64,000 nt of DNA, from NCBI GenBank assembly GCA_965216535.1, contig OZ244175.1, positions 6,386,001 to 6,450,000 of the forward strand. The letters are read 5' to 3'. Position 1 is the stretch's first letter; each line of letters starts with the position of its first letter. Under the pieces are notes generated by a model. It had not been told where the DNA came from and made no database searches. It saw only the letters and a list, made by a program, of their open reading frames with translations. The DNA is from Hoeflea_A sp965216535. GTDB taxonomy: Bacteria; Pseudomonadota; Alphaproteobacteria; Rhizobiales; Rhizobiaceae. Positions 7,580 through 16,915 of this stretch are shown here, one piece after another. The translations under genes were made by a program, and so were the position numbers.

Positions 7580-8285
7580 CCCGATGTCCGAACCACAACT
7601 GACAGAATTCGCCAACGGCGAGGAACTGGCCGAGGCACTGGCAACGCGGGTCGCAGAGGCTCTCGGTGCGGCAGTCGAACGCGACGGCACAGCAACATTG
7701 GCTGTCTCGGGCGGGTCCACACCGCGCCGCTTCTTTCAGGTGCTGAGCCAGAAAGAAATCGCCTGGAAGCAAGTGACCGTAACACTGGTCGATGAGCGAT
7801 TCGTGCCGCCATCCAGCGATCGCTCCAACCACCGGCTGGTGGCAACGCATCTTTTGCAGAACGCTGCCGCCTACGCGGAATTCGTGCCGCTCTACACGGC
7901 CGACCGCACGCCAGAAGAAGCCGCGCAGGATGCAGCTGAGCGGCTGGCGAGGGCCAAAATGCCGCTCGATGTCGCGGTATTGGGGATGGGGCTTGATGGT
8001 CACACGGCCTCCTGGTTCCCGCACAGCCCGCAGTTGATGGCAGTCACCGATCCGAACGGCGCGCAAACAGTGATTTCGGCGGAAGCTCCGGGAGCCGGCG
8101 AAACGCGTGTGACCCTGACTCTGCCGGTGGTGGCTCAGGCAGCACTTTGTGTGCTGCATCTTGAAGGAAATGACAAAAAGCGCGTGTTTGAAGAGGCCAT
8201 GAGGCCCGGCCCGGTGGAAGAATTGCCGGTGCGCGCCATACTGAGGAAGACCGAGAACCCGCTGCAGGTCACCTGGGCGCCCTGA
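7566..8285 (+). CDS. pgl: 6-phosphogluconolactonase
   Basis: A 239-residue protein, or 233 if it starts at the ATG at 7584, that hydrolyses 6-phosphogluconolactone made by Zwf. Family features: the N-terminal AVSGGSTP phosphate-binding loop, the VTLVDERFVP segment, and the conserved LGMGLDGHTASWFP stretch. It overlaps the zwf end by 14 bases, implying translational coupling, and is followed by edd after 122 bp. Soluble and cytoplasmic. Confidence 0.95.
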   Translation: MRTTDPMSEPQLTEFANGEELAEALATRVAEALGAAVERDGTATLAVSGGSTPRRFFQVLSQKEIAWKQVTVTLVDERFVPPSSDRSNHRLVATHLLQNAAAYAEFVPLYTADRTPEEAAQDAAERLARAKMPLDVAVLGMGLDGHTASWFPHSPQLMAVTDPNGAQTVISAEAPGAGETRVTLTLPVVAQAALCVLHLEGNDKKRVFEEAMRPGPVEELPVRAILRKTENPLQVTWAP

Positions 8286-8407
8286 CGGCGCACCGGTCAT
8301 GCAAGCGCGCCGGACAACAACGGCATCGTCTTTCGTTCGAGGAAATGTCCGCAGACAAAGGATAACCCGGACCGCAGTCCGAACCCATTCGATCGGCAGG
8401 AAAAAAC

Positions 8408-10228
8408 ATGACTGCACATTCGTCCATTCTCGCAATCACCGACCGCATCGTTGAACGGTCGAAACCGACACGCGAAGCCTATCTCGACCAGGTCAACCGC
8501 GCCGCCGAAACCGGCCCACACCGCGGGGTGCTGTCCTGCGGCAACCTTGCCCACGGTTTCGCAGCCTGTTCCGTCCATGACAAGGAGGCGCTCGCCGGCG
8601 ATCGGGTGCCCAATCTCGGGATCATCACCGCCTATAACGACATGCTGTCGGCGCATCAGCCGTTCGAGCGCTATCCCGACCTCATCCGGGCCGCTGCAAA
8701 GGAAGCAGGCGGCGTCGCGCAGGTTGCCGGTGGCGTTCCCGCCATGTGCGACGGCGTCACCCAGGGGCAGCCGGGCATGGACCTGTCCCTGTTCTCTCGC
8801 GATGTGATCGCCCTGTCTGCCGCTGTCGGCCTGTCGCACAACATGTTCGATGCGGCGGCTTTTCTCGGGGTCTGCGACAAGATCGTGCCAGGCCTGCTGA
8901 TCGCGGCTCTGACTTTTGGGCATTTGCCGGCAGTTTTCATCCCGGCCGGTCCGATGACCTCCGGCCTGCCGAACGACGAAAAGTCGCGCATCCGGCAGCT
9001 TTTCGCCGAAGGCAAGATCGGCCGCGCCGAACTGCTGGATGCTGAATCGAAATCCTATCACGGCCCCGGCACCTGCACCTTCTACGGCACCGCCAACTCG
9101 AATCAGATGCTGATGGAAATCATGGGCTTCCACACGCCCGGCGCCTCCTTCATCAACCCTGGCACACCCCTGCGCGATGCCCTGACGAAGGAAGCTGCAA
9201 AACGGGCGCTGGCCATCACCGCCCTCGGAAACGAGTTCACTCCGGCAGGGGTGATGTTCGACGAGCGCAGTGTCGTCAACGGTATTGTCGGCCTGCACGC
9301 AACAGGCGGCTCGACCAACCACACCATGCACCTGATTGCCATGGCCCACGCCGCAGGCATCCGGCTGACCTGGCAGGACATCTCCGAGCTTTCCGACATC
9401 GTTCCGTTGCTGGCGCGGGTCTATCCCAACGGTCCGGCCGATGTGAACCACTTCCACGCCGCCGGCGGCCTCGGCTTCCTGATCGCGCAACTGCTCGCCA
9501 ACGGCATGCTGCATGACGACGTGCGCACCGTCTGGGGCGATGGGCTTGCGGCCTATGCGATCGATCCCAAGCTCGACAGTGACGGTACGGTTGCCCGCGA
9601 GCCAATTCCGGCCACAAGCGGCAACGCAAAAGTACTGTCGACCTACGATGCACCGTTCCAGAAAAACGGTGGTCTGAAGATGCTCAAAGGCAATCTTGGC
9701 ACGTCGGTGATCAAGATCTCCGCCGTCAAGCCGGAACACCGCATCGTCGAGGCGCCGGCAAAAATTTTCCACTCGCAGAAGGCCTTTCAGGAGGCTTTCA
9801 AGGCCGGCACCCTGGATGGCGATTTCGTAGCGGTTGTTCGCTTCCAGGGGCCGCGCGCCAATGGCATGCCGGAACTGCACAAGCTGACGCCGCCGCTCGG
9901 TGTGCTGCAGGACCGAGGCTGCCGCGTGGCTCTGTTGACCGACGGCCGCATGTCGGGCGCTTCCGGCAAGGTACCGGCAGCAATCCATGTCACGCCCGAG
10001 GCGGTGGACAATGGCCCGATCGCACGCCTGCGCGACGGCGACATGATCCGCCTCGACGCCGATGCCGGCACCCTGTCGGTGCTGGTTGACGAGGCCGAGT
10101 TCGCCGCCCGCGAACCTGTCTCCGTCGACCTCTCGGACAACGAGCTCGGCATGGGCCGTGAACTCTTTGCCAACTTCAGAGCGTTGGCAGGCGGAGCCGA
10201 CACCGGCGCCAGCGTGCTTTATCGGTAG
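8408..10228 (+). CDS. edd: 6-phosphogluconate dehydratase (Entner-Doudoroff)
   Basis: A 606-residue IlvD/Edd-family protein that dehydrates 6-phosphogluconate to 2-keto-3-deoxy-6-phosphogluconate. Cysteines for the oxygen-sensitive iron-sulphur cluster are visible in MCDGVTQGQPGM (Cys114) and GTCTFYGTANSN (Cys223). ATGGSTNHTMH and the C-terminal TDGRMSGASGKVPAAIHVTPEA are typical of the family. It is the third gene of the zwf-pgl-edd operon; the KDPG aldolase gene is not in the window. A long antisense open frame covers the gene and is a composition artefact. Confidence 0.97.
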   Translation: MTAHSSILAITDRIVERSKPTREAYLDQVNRAAETGPHRGVLSCGNLAHGFAACSVHDKEALAGDRVPNLGIITAYNDMLSAHQPFERYPDLIRAAAKEAGGVAQVAGGVPAMCDGVTQGQPGMDLSLFSRDVIALSAAVGLSHNMFDAAAFLGVCDKIVPGLLIAALTFGHLPAVFIPAGPMTSGLPNDEKSRIRQLFAEGKIGRAELLDAESKSYHGPGTCTFYGTANSNQMLMEIMGFHTPGASFINPGTPLRDALTKEAAKRALAITALGNEFTPAGVMFDERSVVNGIVGLHATGGSTNHTMHLIAMAHAAGIRLTWQDISELSDIVPLLARVYPNGPADVNHFHAAGGLGFLIAQLLANGMLHDDVRTVWGDGLAAYAIDPKLDSDGTVAREPIPATSGNAKVLSTYDAPFQKNGGLKMLKGNLGTSVIKISAVKPEHRIVEAPAKIFHSQKAFQEAFKAGTLDGDFVAVVRFQGPRANGMPELHKLTPPLGVLQDRGCRVALLTDGRMSGASGKVPAAIHVTPEAVDNGPIARLRDGDMIRLDADAGTLSVLVDEAEFAAREPVSVDLSDNELGMGRELFANFRALAGGADTGASVLYR

Positions 10229-10258
10229 CCCGCATTTCTCACACTCTCTGTCGTCTGC

Positions 10259-10358
10259 GTTGCCTTTCGGCGAGGCAGATACGGTTCCAGGCGACGAAAA
10301 GCGTATCGGGCCATACGGTTGAGGCGCATGGGACCGTAGATGTCCGCCGAAAGGCAAC
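10259..10358. repeat. 100-bp inverted repeat between convergent genes
   Basis: Perfect 14-base arms GTTGCCTTTCGGCG (10259-10272) and CGCCGAAAGGCAAC (10345-10358) enclose a second imperfect pair, TACGGTTCC near 10280 and GGGACCGTA at 10330-10338. The whole region between the convergent edd and ABC ATPase genes could fold into one long branched hairpin. No poly-T tail follows on either strand, so it is not a classical terminator; it may be a REP-like element or a bidirectional transcription barrier. Confidence 0.55.
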
Positions 10359-10376
10359 CCTTCGGGCCGGCTGGCG

Positions 10377-11117
10377 TCAGTTGACGCCGGTAATCATCGA
10401 GACGATTTCGTTCTTGTCGGTGGCCGCGGTCTCGCGGACGCCGATCTGCCGACCGCGACGCAACACACAGATCCGATCGGAAAGACGGAACACCTGATCG
10501 AGACTGTGGCTGATGATCAGCACGGCGATGTCACGCTCCTTGAGCGAGGCAACGATCTTCTCGACCTTTGCGGTTTCGGCGACACCCAGTGCCGCCGTTG
10601 GTTCGTCGAGAAGAATGAGCTTCTTCGCCCAGCGGGTAGCACGGGCGATCGCCACGCCCTGACGCTGACCGCCGGAGAGGTCGCGGATTGTCGCCTTGGC
10701 TGACGGTATCCGCACGTCGAGATCGTCGACCAGTTGCTGGGTCTGGCGCATCATTTTCTTGCGGTCCAGCAGTCGCAGTGGACCACGCACTGCCTCACGG
10801 CCCAGAAACAGGTTCATATAGACCGGCTGCTGATCGGCCAGCGCCAGGTCCTGATAAACCACTTCAATGCCGAGCGACCGGGCCATGCTGGCATCGGCAA
10901 AACTGACATCTTCGCCTTCCAGGCGTATCGAACCGGATGTCGGTGCGTGGACCCCCGAGACGATTTTGACCAGCGTCGACTTGCCGGCACCGTTGTCACC
11001 GACCAGGGCGACGATCTCGCCGGCATGCAGGTCGAGCGAAAAGTCCTCGACGGCCGTGATGCCGCCAAAGGTCTTGTGCACGTTCTGCAGCTCCAAAACC
11101 GGGCTTGCCGTGGTCAT
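10377..11117 (-). CDS. Sugar-type ABC transporter ATP-binding protein (FrcA-like)
   Basis: A 246-residue single-domain ATPase from the ATG at 11117. Walker A GDNGAGKST (40-48), signature LSGGQ (147-151) and Walker B LILLDEP (Asp171) are complete. The GGITAVEDFSLDL start and the YQDLALADQQPVYMNLFLG Q-loop region are typical of the CUT2/FrcA class of carbohydrate importers, here as a single ATPase domain rather than the double-domain RbsA form. It energises the permease encoded upstream at 12332. It overlaps the YhfX-like gene by four bases, so the two are translationally coupled. Confidence 0.9.
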   Translation of the reverse strand: MTTASPVLELQNVHKTFGGITAVEDFSLDLHAGEIVALVGDNGAGKSTLVKIVSGVHAPTSGSIRLEGEDVSFADASMARSLGIEVVYQDLALADQQPVYMNLFLGREAVRGPLRLLDRKKMMRQTQQLVDDLDVRIPSAKATIRDLSGGQRQGVAIARATRWAKKLILLDEPTAALGVAETAKVEKIVASLKERDIAVLIISHSLDQVFRLSDRICVLRRGRQIGVRETAATDKNEIVSMITGVN

Positions 11118-12322
11118 GATCGCACCTGAGGCCAAGGCTGGGGCGCGCCGAAAGGATCTTCGATGCAGACGACCTGAGGATCACCATCGGACACGCCCGA
11201 CAGGCCCACCGTGTAGGCGCGGGTCACGAATGCCTGTCCGCGAAAACCAAATACGACAGAGTCTCCCGGCTTCGGTTTGACCGGCCCCGAGCAGTCGATC
11301 ATGCCGTAGTAGTCGATCGCCGAGGGCGGTGGGATCTCGACACTGGCCAATGCAGCGTCCGACGCAGTCGGCTCGCTGCCGACCAAAGCCTTGACGTCAT
11401 AGTCCGGGAAGACGGGATCGATGTAGAGGCCGCCGCCAAAGCAATAGGCGCGACCAGCGTGCAGGTGCGACACCTCGCTGAGATAAAGAACGGCCGGTCG
11501 TTCGGGCAGGTCTTCAAGCGCATGCAAGGGAGTGGTTCCGTGCAGGCCGTTGCCCGGTTCGCACTGGGTGGCGCCGGCATCGGCCAGGGCGTCGAGCACC
11601 ACCGATGAGGTTGTCCCCGGCGCGTTGATTTCGATGTCTGCACGCCCCGCCGCCGCGAGTGCATCGGCCGCCTTTGACAGGGTCGTCAGATTGGGCGTCG
11701 GTTTGACCGCGCGGCTTTCGGCATCGAACAGCAGCGCCGGAAAGGTTGTTATGCCGGCAAAGCGACCGCCGGCCATCGCATCAAGCCGGTCGGCGACCGC
11801 TGTGATTTCCCCGGCGGAAAAGCCTCCCTCATGGCCGCGATAGAAAATGTCGCCCTCCGTCTGGATGCGGGCGAGCAGCGCCTGCTCGCGTCCGGCAGCT
11901 TCAGCAGCGGCCGCCGCTTCCGATGCCTTTTGATCACTGAACACCGTCCAGTAATCGGGCTTGAGATCCCGCGCGGCAGCAGCAGCCTCATGGCGCGGCA
12001 CCTGGACCAGGTGGCCGAGGTGGCCGGTCTTCAGCCCAGCGCGGTCACAGGCGATGGCGCAGGCCATATCGACGGCCACCGAGCGGTCGATCCCGCCGCG
12101 CATGACAGCTTGGCAAAAGCCGCTGTTGCGCCCGACCTGTTTGGTCATGGCGAAGACCTTGAGGTTGCGTTCGGCAGCCGCTGCAGCGAACGTCCTCGAA
12201 TTCTCTTCGACAGCATCCAGGTCCAGCACATAGGCATTCGCCGGGATGCGCCCTTCCTGGTGCAATCGCATGGCCGCTTCAATCAGTGGCGAATTACGGC
12301 GCCTTAGAACGTCCAGAAACAT
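11114..12322 (-). CDS. YhfX-like PLP-dependent alanine racemase-domain protein
   Basis: A 402-residue protein resembling E. coli YhfX along its length. It begins MFLDVLRRRNSPLI; the strand YVLDLDAV is followed by the probable PLP lysine Lys61 in AMTKQVGRN; HLVQVPRHE, TTFPALLFD, LSEVSHLHAG, YCFGGGLY and the C-terminal IDYYG follow. The fold is that of the N-terminal barrel of alanine racemase and D-threonine aldolase, so an amino-acid racemase or lyase activity is plausible, but no YhfX substrate is established to my knowledge. It is embedded between the permease and ATPase genes of an ABC importer, which suggests it acts on the imported compound. Confidence 0.8.
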   Translation of the reverse strand: MFLDVLRRRNSPLIEAAMRLHQEGRIPANAYVLDLDAVEENSRTFAAAAAERNLKVFAMTKQVGRNSGFCQAVMRGGIDRSVAVDMACAIACDRAGLKTGHLGHLVQVPRHEAAAAARDLKPDYWTVFSDQKASEAAAAAEAAGREQALLARIQTEGDIFYRGHEGGFSAGEITAVADRLDAMAGGRFAGITTFPALLFDAESRAVKPTPNLTTLSKAADALAAAGRADIEINAPGTTSSVVLDALADAGATQCEPGNGLHGTTPLHALEDLPERPAVLYLSEVSHLHAGRAYCFGGGLYIDPVFPDYDVKALVGSEPTASDAALASVEIPPPSAIDYYGMIDCSGPVKPKPGDSVVFGFRGQAFVTRAYTVGLSGVSDGDPQVVCIEDPFGAPQPWPQVRS

Positions 12323-12331
12323 CGTTTTCTC

Positions 12332-13285
12332 CTACCGACCGGTATCGCGCAGCGACAAGGCGACAGCAATCAGGATGATCAGGCCGCGCACCATCATCTG
12401 GTCGGAAACCGAGAGGCCCATCAGGATCAGGCCATTGTTGAGCATACCCATCAGCAGCGAACCGAAGAGCGCGCCAATGACCGTGCCGCGACCACCGCTC
12501 AGGGCCGTGCCGCCGACAATCACGGCAGCGATCACCGTCATCAGGTCGCTTTCGCCCAGGGTGTATTTCGCCGCCTGCAGGCGACCGGCATAGAGCAGGC
12601 CGGCGAGCCCGGCGCAGCCGCCGCTGATCATCAGAACGGCAAGCCGGATGCGCGGCACCTTGATGCCGGAGACCTCGGCAGCGGAAGGGTTGTCACCGGT
12701 GGCGATGACATGGGCTCCGAAGCGGCTTTCACGATAGATCAGGTGGCCGACGATGACCGCGCCGAGGGTCCACAGGATCAGGGATGGAATGCCGAACAGC
12801 GAGCCGGATCCGAAGAAACCCGTGAAGACATCATTGATCACGGGAATGGAGCGCAGATCCGTCATCGATCGGGCCAGCCCTGCAAACAGGCCGAGCGTCG
12901 CGAGAGTCACGAGAAAAGACGGAAGCCTCATATAGGCGACCAGCACTCCATTGAAACAACCGATCAAAAGACCGGCGCCGAGCCCGGCGATAACTCCGGC
13001 AAGCATCGGCATGTCCTGCATCACGACAGCCGCGGAGAGAGATGAAACAGCGGTGATCGAGCCGAACGAAAGATCTATTTCGCCGGCGGAGAGGACGAAG
13101 ACAAACCCGATCGCCATGATCGTCGCCGGCGCTGTCTGCAGCACGATGTTGGTCAGGTTGCGGGTCGTGAGAAAGCCGTCATCAGCCAGGGTGACGGCGA
13201 AGAAGAGGAAGATCGCCAGAAAGCCCAGATAGACCACATATTGCTGCAGATTTAGCTGCCGCCTGATCGTATCAAGCCTGTTCAT
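12332..13285 (-). CDS. Sugar-type ABC transporter permease (FrcC/RbsC-like)
   Basis: A 317-residue polytopic inner-membrane protein. The start at 13285 (MNRLDTIRRQ) is chosen because it has GGGAGA about nine bases upstream and the first helix follows directly; a longer in-frame opening to 13582 would overlap the binding-protein gene. The signature VLSAGEIDLSFGSI and the later VGGTALSGGRGTVIGALFGS loop are diagnostic of CUT2/BPD_transp_2 permeases. It pairs with the binding protein at 13353 and the ATPase at 10377. The substrate is unknown. Confidence 0.9.
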   Translation of the reverse strand: MNRLDTIRRQLNLQQYVVYLGFLAIFLFFAVTLADDGFLTTRNLTNIVLQTAPATIMAIGFVFVLSAGEIDLSFGSITAVSSLSAAVVMQDMPMLAGVIAGLGAGLLIGCFNGVLVAYMRLPSFLVTLATLGLFAGLARSMTDLRSIPVINDVFTGFFGSGSLFGIPSLILWTLGAVIVGHLIYRESRFGAHVIATGDNPSAAEVSGIKVPRIRLAVLMISGGCAGLAGLLYAGRLQAAKYTLGESDLMTVIAAVIVGGTALSGGRGTVIGALFGSLLMGMLNNGLILMGLSVSDQMMVRGLIILIAVALSLRDTGR

Positions 13286-13352
13286 TGGCGCAAATCTCCC
13301 GGCATCGCCGCCATCGCGGCCCGGCAATGGCCGGGCCGCTTCAGCAAGCGTA

Positions 13353-14411
13353 CTATTTCTTTGCAGCTGTGACACTGGACGGCGCTTCCCGATGCAGCGA
13401 CTGCATCCAGCCTTCCGCAACGTTGTCCGAACTGACGGTAATAGCCGGTGCCACGATGAACGGCGGGTTTTGCTCGCCGGACAGCGCCCGGGCGCCGACA
13501 GCGGCCATTGCTCTGCCGAGCTCGTAGGCCTCGTCGGCGACAATCGCGGTGACGTTGCCGCCGCGTACCATGTCGAGCGCAATCGGCTCCGACAGATCGA
13601 GCGTCACGATCTTGGTCGACTTGTTGCCGTTTGCCCGCAGGGCCGCGAGCACGCCCTCGGCCGGACCGGCCCAGGTCACATAGATGCCGCCGATATCCGG
13701 GTTCTTCAACAGCATCGCATTGGCGATATCCTCTGCGCGGGCCGGGTCGCTGATGCCCTGCTCGGCGACAATCTCGATATCCGGATAATCGTTCTCGATC
13801 GTGGTCTTGAAGGCATTGTCGCGCTGGTTGGTGACGTAATAGTTGGCGTCATGAAAAATCCAGCCAACTGTTCCCTTTCCACCCATGGAGGCAGCCAATG
13901 CATCCGCGGCCTGCTTGCCCATCTGGAACAGGTCGTCGGTGACGATCGCCGCATAGTCGCCCGGGTGCTGGTAGTCTTGTGGCAGGTTCGACAGGAACAC
14001 CAGCTTGACGCCGGCTTCCTTGGCCTGCTTGAAGGCCGCGGCCGAGGTGACGGGATCGAGCGGCAGAGACAGGATGATGTCAGGCTCCTTGGCAAGCGCC
14101 GTTTCGATGTCGCTGCGCTGCTTGGCGGCGTCGAACCCGGCACTGGTCGTGGCAACGACCTCGATGCCAAGCCGATTGAACTCGTCCGTCGCGCCGGCCG
14201 TCACCGCGTTGACGAAATCCGACTGGTCGTGCCACAGGAGCGCCGCCTTGTGATTGCCGGCCTTGAGGGCATCGACCTTTTCGGCCGGGACGGTGATGGA
14301 TGATGACGGGGTTGCCGTCTCGCCTTGCGGGCCAACGGTCTGGGCGTGGGCGAGGCCGCCACATAGCAGGGCAACGACGGCGGCCGTGCCGATCAGGCTC
14401 TTCAATCTCAT
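13353..14411 (-). CDS. Periplasmic substrate-binding protein of the sugar-type ABC transporter
   Basis: A 352-residue type 1 periplasmic-binding protein. The ATG at 14411 is preceded by a strong GGAGGAA ribosome site and begins a Sec signal peptide (MRLKSLIGTAAVVALLCGGL, then AHA) with cleavage near residue 23. The mature part has the RbsB/FrcB layout, with repeated lobes, ETALAKEPDIILSLPLDPV and VTWAGPAEGVLAAL. It is the first transport gene after the M20 enzyme and should set substrate specificity, but the ligand cannot be read from the sequence. Confidence 0.9.
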   Translation of the reverse strand: MRLKSLIGTAAVVALLCGGLAHAQTVGPQGETATPSSSITVPAEKVDALKAGNHKAALLWHDQSDFVNAVTAGATDEFNRLGIEVVATTSAGFDAAKQRSDIETALAKEPDIILSLPLDPVTSAAAFKQAKEAGVKLVFLSNLPQDYQHPGDYAAIVTDDLFQMGKQAADALAASMGGKGTVGWIFHDANYYVTNQRDNAFKTTIENDYPDIEIVAEQGISDPARAEDIANAMLLKNPDIGGIYVTWAGPAEGVLAALRANGNKSTKIVTLDLSEPIALDMVRGGNVTAIVADEAYELGRAMAAVGARALSGEQNPPFIVAPAITVSSDNVAEGWMQSLHREAPSSVTAAKK

Positions 14412-14435
14412 AGCAGTTTCCTCCATTGCTTGACG

Positions 14436-15704
14436 TTACGGCGTGTCGTTTTCGACAACGCCGCAGTAGCTGGCCATGAACGATGCGAATGCGACGATGC
14501 CGGCTACGTATTCGTCGACATTCACTCTCTCTTCGAGTGTGTGGCAGTTGGTGATATCGCCGGGTGCGCAATAGACAGCCGGACAGCCGACCCCGTCGAT
14601 CAGAAACGGCGTTTCAGACCAGAAGGGTGCTCCTTCGACACCACCGCGACCAGGCAAAGCCGCGTCAACCGACGCCGAAAGCAGTCCGATCTCCGGCAAA
14701 TTCCGGTCGACCTCGGCCGGAGAACCGCCGTCTTGATGGTCACGACCGGCGGGGTACTGAATGTCCAATTCAATTCCGTCTTCAACGGGGGCGCCGCGCA
14801 CGGTGTCTTCGAATTCAGCCACCGCGGCATCAAGCCGTTCGCCTGGCAACAGTTTGCGGATCAGCGACAGGCGTGTTTCGCCGGGAACGGCGATGTAACC
14901 GCCACCAGCCATTTCGGTGACCAGCAAAAAGGCGCGCCCAACCAGGTCATGGCTGGCGCGTTGCGAGATTTCGTCGGAATGCTGCCAAAGCGCAGACACT
15001 ATTGCATGCGAAGCTTTCAGCGCGTCGATACCCTGCTCCGGCACACCGAAATAGGCGGATTTGCCGGTGATGGTGATATCGGCAATGAAGAAGCCCATCT
15101 GGGCGGCAAAGACTGCCAGACGGCTGGGCTCCACGTAGATGGCGAAATCCGGAAGGGCGATGTCACCTGCCCCGACACGCCGCGTGTAATCTTTGATGCC
15201 GGCGCTGATGCCGCTGCCGGGTTCACCACTTTCTTCGTCTCCAACGAAAGCAAAGGCCACATCGCCTGCCAGCCGCAGTCCCGCGCGATCGATCAGGTCC
15301 AGAGCGGCGAGCGACGCGCAAATGCCCGCCTTCAGATCGCCCGTGCCGCGGCCCCAGATCTCGCCGTCGACGATTGCTCCGCCGAAAGGATCCTCGCGGT
15401 CCGTACCGGACCAGCGTTCCTGCCAGCCGCGCACATGAACCGTATCCGTGTGTCCAATGAAAAGCAGTCGGCGGCCAGTGCCATCGCCCTTTCGTTCACC
15501 CCATACATTCGGTCTACCAGGCTCGAAATCGGCTCTTTGGGGTGCAAGTTGCAAGGCGCCCATTCGCTCTTCAAGGAGGTCGGCAAAATTGGCTTCGTTT
15601 CCGGTGATGCTTTCGCGTGCAACCGCCGCGCGCAGCAACGCAATGGCATCGTCTCGGTCGACGTGACTCCGCAGCCGTTCGGCAATTGTCGGGTCAAAAG
15701 TCAT
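14436..15704 (-). CDS. M20-family metallo-amidohydrolase (ArgE/DapE-like)
   Basis: A 422-residue zinc hydrolase. Metal ligands and catalytic residues are in place: His85 and Asp87 in GHTDTVH, Asp123 in GRGTGDLKAG, and the Glu pair 157-158 in VGDEESGEPG. The family removes acyl or aminoacyl groups from amino acids or small peptides in the cytoplasm. It overlaps the ROK gene by four bases and precedes the ABC importer genes, so it probably deacylates or hydrolyses what the transporter brings in, before the YhfX-like PLP enzyme acts. Confidence 0.9.
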   Translation of the reverse strand: MTFDPTIAERLRSHVDRDDAIALLRAAVARESITGNEANFADLLEERMGALQLAPQRADFEPGRPNVWGERKGDGTGRRLLFIGHTDTVHVRGWQERWSGTDREDPFGGAIVDGEIWGRGTGDLKAGICASLAALDLIDRAGLRLAGDVAFAFVGDEESGEPGSGISAGIKDYTRRVGAGDIALPDFAIYVEPSRLAVFAAQMGFFIADITITGKSAYFGVPEQGIDALKASHAIVSALWQHSDEISQRASHDLVGRAFLLVTEMAGGGYIAVPGETRLSLIRKLLPGERLDAAVAEFEDTVRGAPVEDGIELDIQYPAGRDHQDGGSPAEVDRNLPEIGLLSASVDAALPGRGGVEGAPFWSETPFLIDGVGCPAVYCAPGDITNCHTLEERVNVDEYVAGIVAFASFMASYCGVVENDTP

Positions 15705-16915
15705 CGGCCGGCCCCGGCAAAGTTGACCACGTGCGGCGGCGGTAGCGCGATTTCTGCCCCTGGCACACCGCCGGAAAACAGGATCGCGTGGAGGTGGCCG
15801 AGCCCGACGGCCGCACCGCCGGCTATGGCGCCGCGGGTTCCCAGCGTCGTGGCCGCGACATCGACGGGGCGCGGCATGCAGAGCGGGATGAGTTTGCGTA
15901 CCCGTTCGACAATTTCATCGCGGCTGCCGATCGAACCACCCAGAACGACCTTGCTGGGCCCGGTGATGGCGCAGATGGCGGCGACCGCACGAGCGAGGTA
16001 TCGGGCGGTTTCTTCAAGAACAGTCAATGCCGCTTCGTCCCCTTTTGCAGCGGCGTCGAAGATTCCGGGTACGTCACTGGCTTGTCCGGCCAGTTCGGCA
16101 TAGCGCGCCTGTATTCCGAGCGTCGCGGTCACTCGCTCAAGAGCTCCGATGCGCAGCGAGTCCGGCTCGAAGGGATCGGCTCCGAATGGCAGGAACCCCA
16201 ATTCACCGGCGGTGTTGGCATGACCGCGAACCAGTTCACCGCCAACGATGATGCCGGCACCGATACCGGTGCCGAGTGCAATGTAGGCCAGGTCGTCGAC
16301 GCCTGCCCCGGTGCCCACCCAGTGTTCGCCGAGCACGGCCAGATTGACATCGTTTTCGAGCAGCACGTCGTGGCCGATTTCCTGCCGAAGCGCTTCAGCC
16401 ATGTCGAATTCATCGATACCGGTGATGTTCGGAGCCATCAGAACCCGCCCGGTTTCCGGGTCCGGGACGCCCGGTGCGCCGACGACAGCCAGCCGTACCC
16501 TGTCGAAATCGATGTCATTGTGACGCGCCACGTCGCGGCACATGCGAGCGATTTGTGCGACGACGTGCACCCCGCCCCGCTTGTCGGTAGGCTCGACAAG
16601 CTCAGCCAGCACGTTGCAGGAAAGATCGGCAATGGCAGCTCGGGTCTTGGTGCCACCAAGATCGACGGCAGCAATGCAAGCGGCGTCCGGAACGATTTCG
16701 TAGGTCACGGCGGTGCGGCCGACATGGCCGCTGGTGCGGCCGGTTTCGCGAATCCAGCCATCGTCTTCCAGCAGCCGTGCAATTTCCGAAGTGGTCTGCT
16801 TCGACAGGCCGGTCTGCTTGGCGATGCTGGCCCGGGAAATCGGACCGCAATGAACGATGGTTTCCATCACCATGCACAGTGACAGCTGTCTGGATTTTCG
16901 CGATGCGTCGCTCAA
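15701..16915 (-). CDS. ROK-family transcriptional regulator
   Basis: A 404-residue protein with a TTG start (16913-16915) and GGAG upstream. A MarR-like winged helix at about 18-62 (RASIAKQTGLSKQTTSEIAR) is followed by a sugar-kinase-type ROK domain starting with DLGGTKTRAA (85-94). NLAVLGEHWVGTGAG and ALGTGIGAGIIVGGEL are typical. It is most likely a ligand-responsive repressor of the operon it heads (M20 enzyme, ABC importer, YhfX-like protein). A 9-9-9 inverted repeat just upstream is the likely operator. Confidence 0.9.
   Translation of the reverse strand: MSDASRKSRQLSLCMVMETIVHCGPISRASIAKQTGLSKQTTSEIARLLEDDGWIRETGRTSGHVGRTAVTYEIVPDAACIAAVDLGGTKTRAAIADLSCNVLAELVEPTDKRGGVHVVAQIARMCRDVARHNDIDFDRVRLAVVGAPGVPDPETGRVLMAPNITGIDEFDMAEALRQEIGHDVLLENDVNLAVLGEHWVGTGAGVDDLAYIALGTGIGAGIIVGGELVRGHANTAGELGFLPFGADPFEPDSLRIGALERVTATLGIQARYAELAGQASDVPGIFDAAAKGDEAALTVLEETARYLARAVAAICAITGPSKVVLGGSIGSRDEIVERVRKLIPLCMPRPVDVAATTLGTRGAIAGGAAVGLGHLHAILFSGGVPGAEIALPPPHVVNFAGAGR

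Noticed and set aside
8297..10357. 686-residue open frame antisense to edd
   Set aside because: It has no family features, and edd on the other strand is a full-length, well-conserved enzyme; the frame reflects high GC codon bias.
14430..16103. 557-residue plus-strand open frame opposite the M20 and ROK genes
   Set aside because: It covers the junction of two recognised genes antisense and shows low-complexity shadow sequence.
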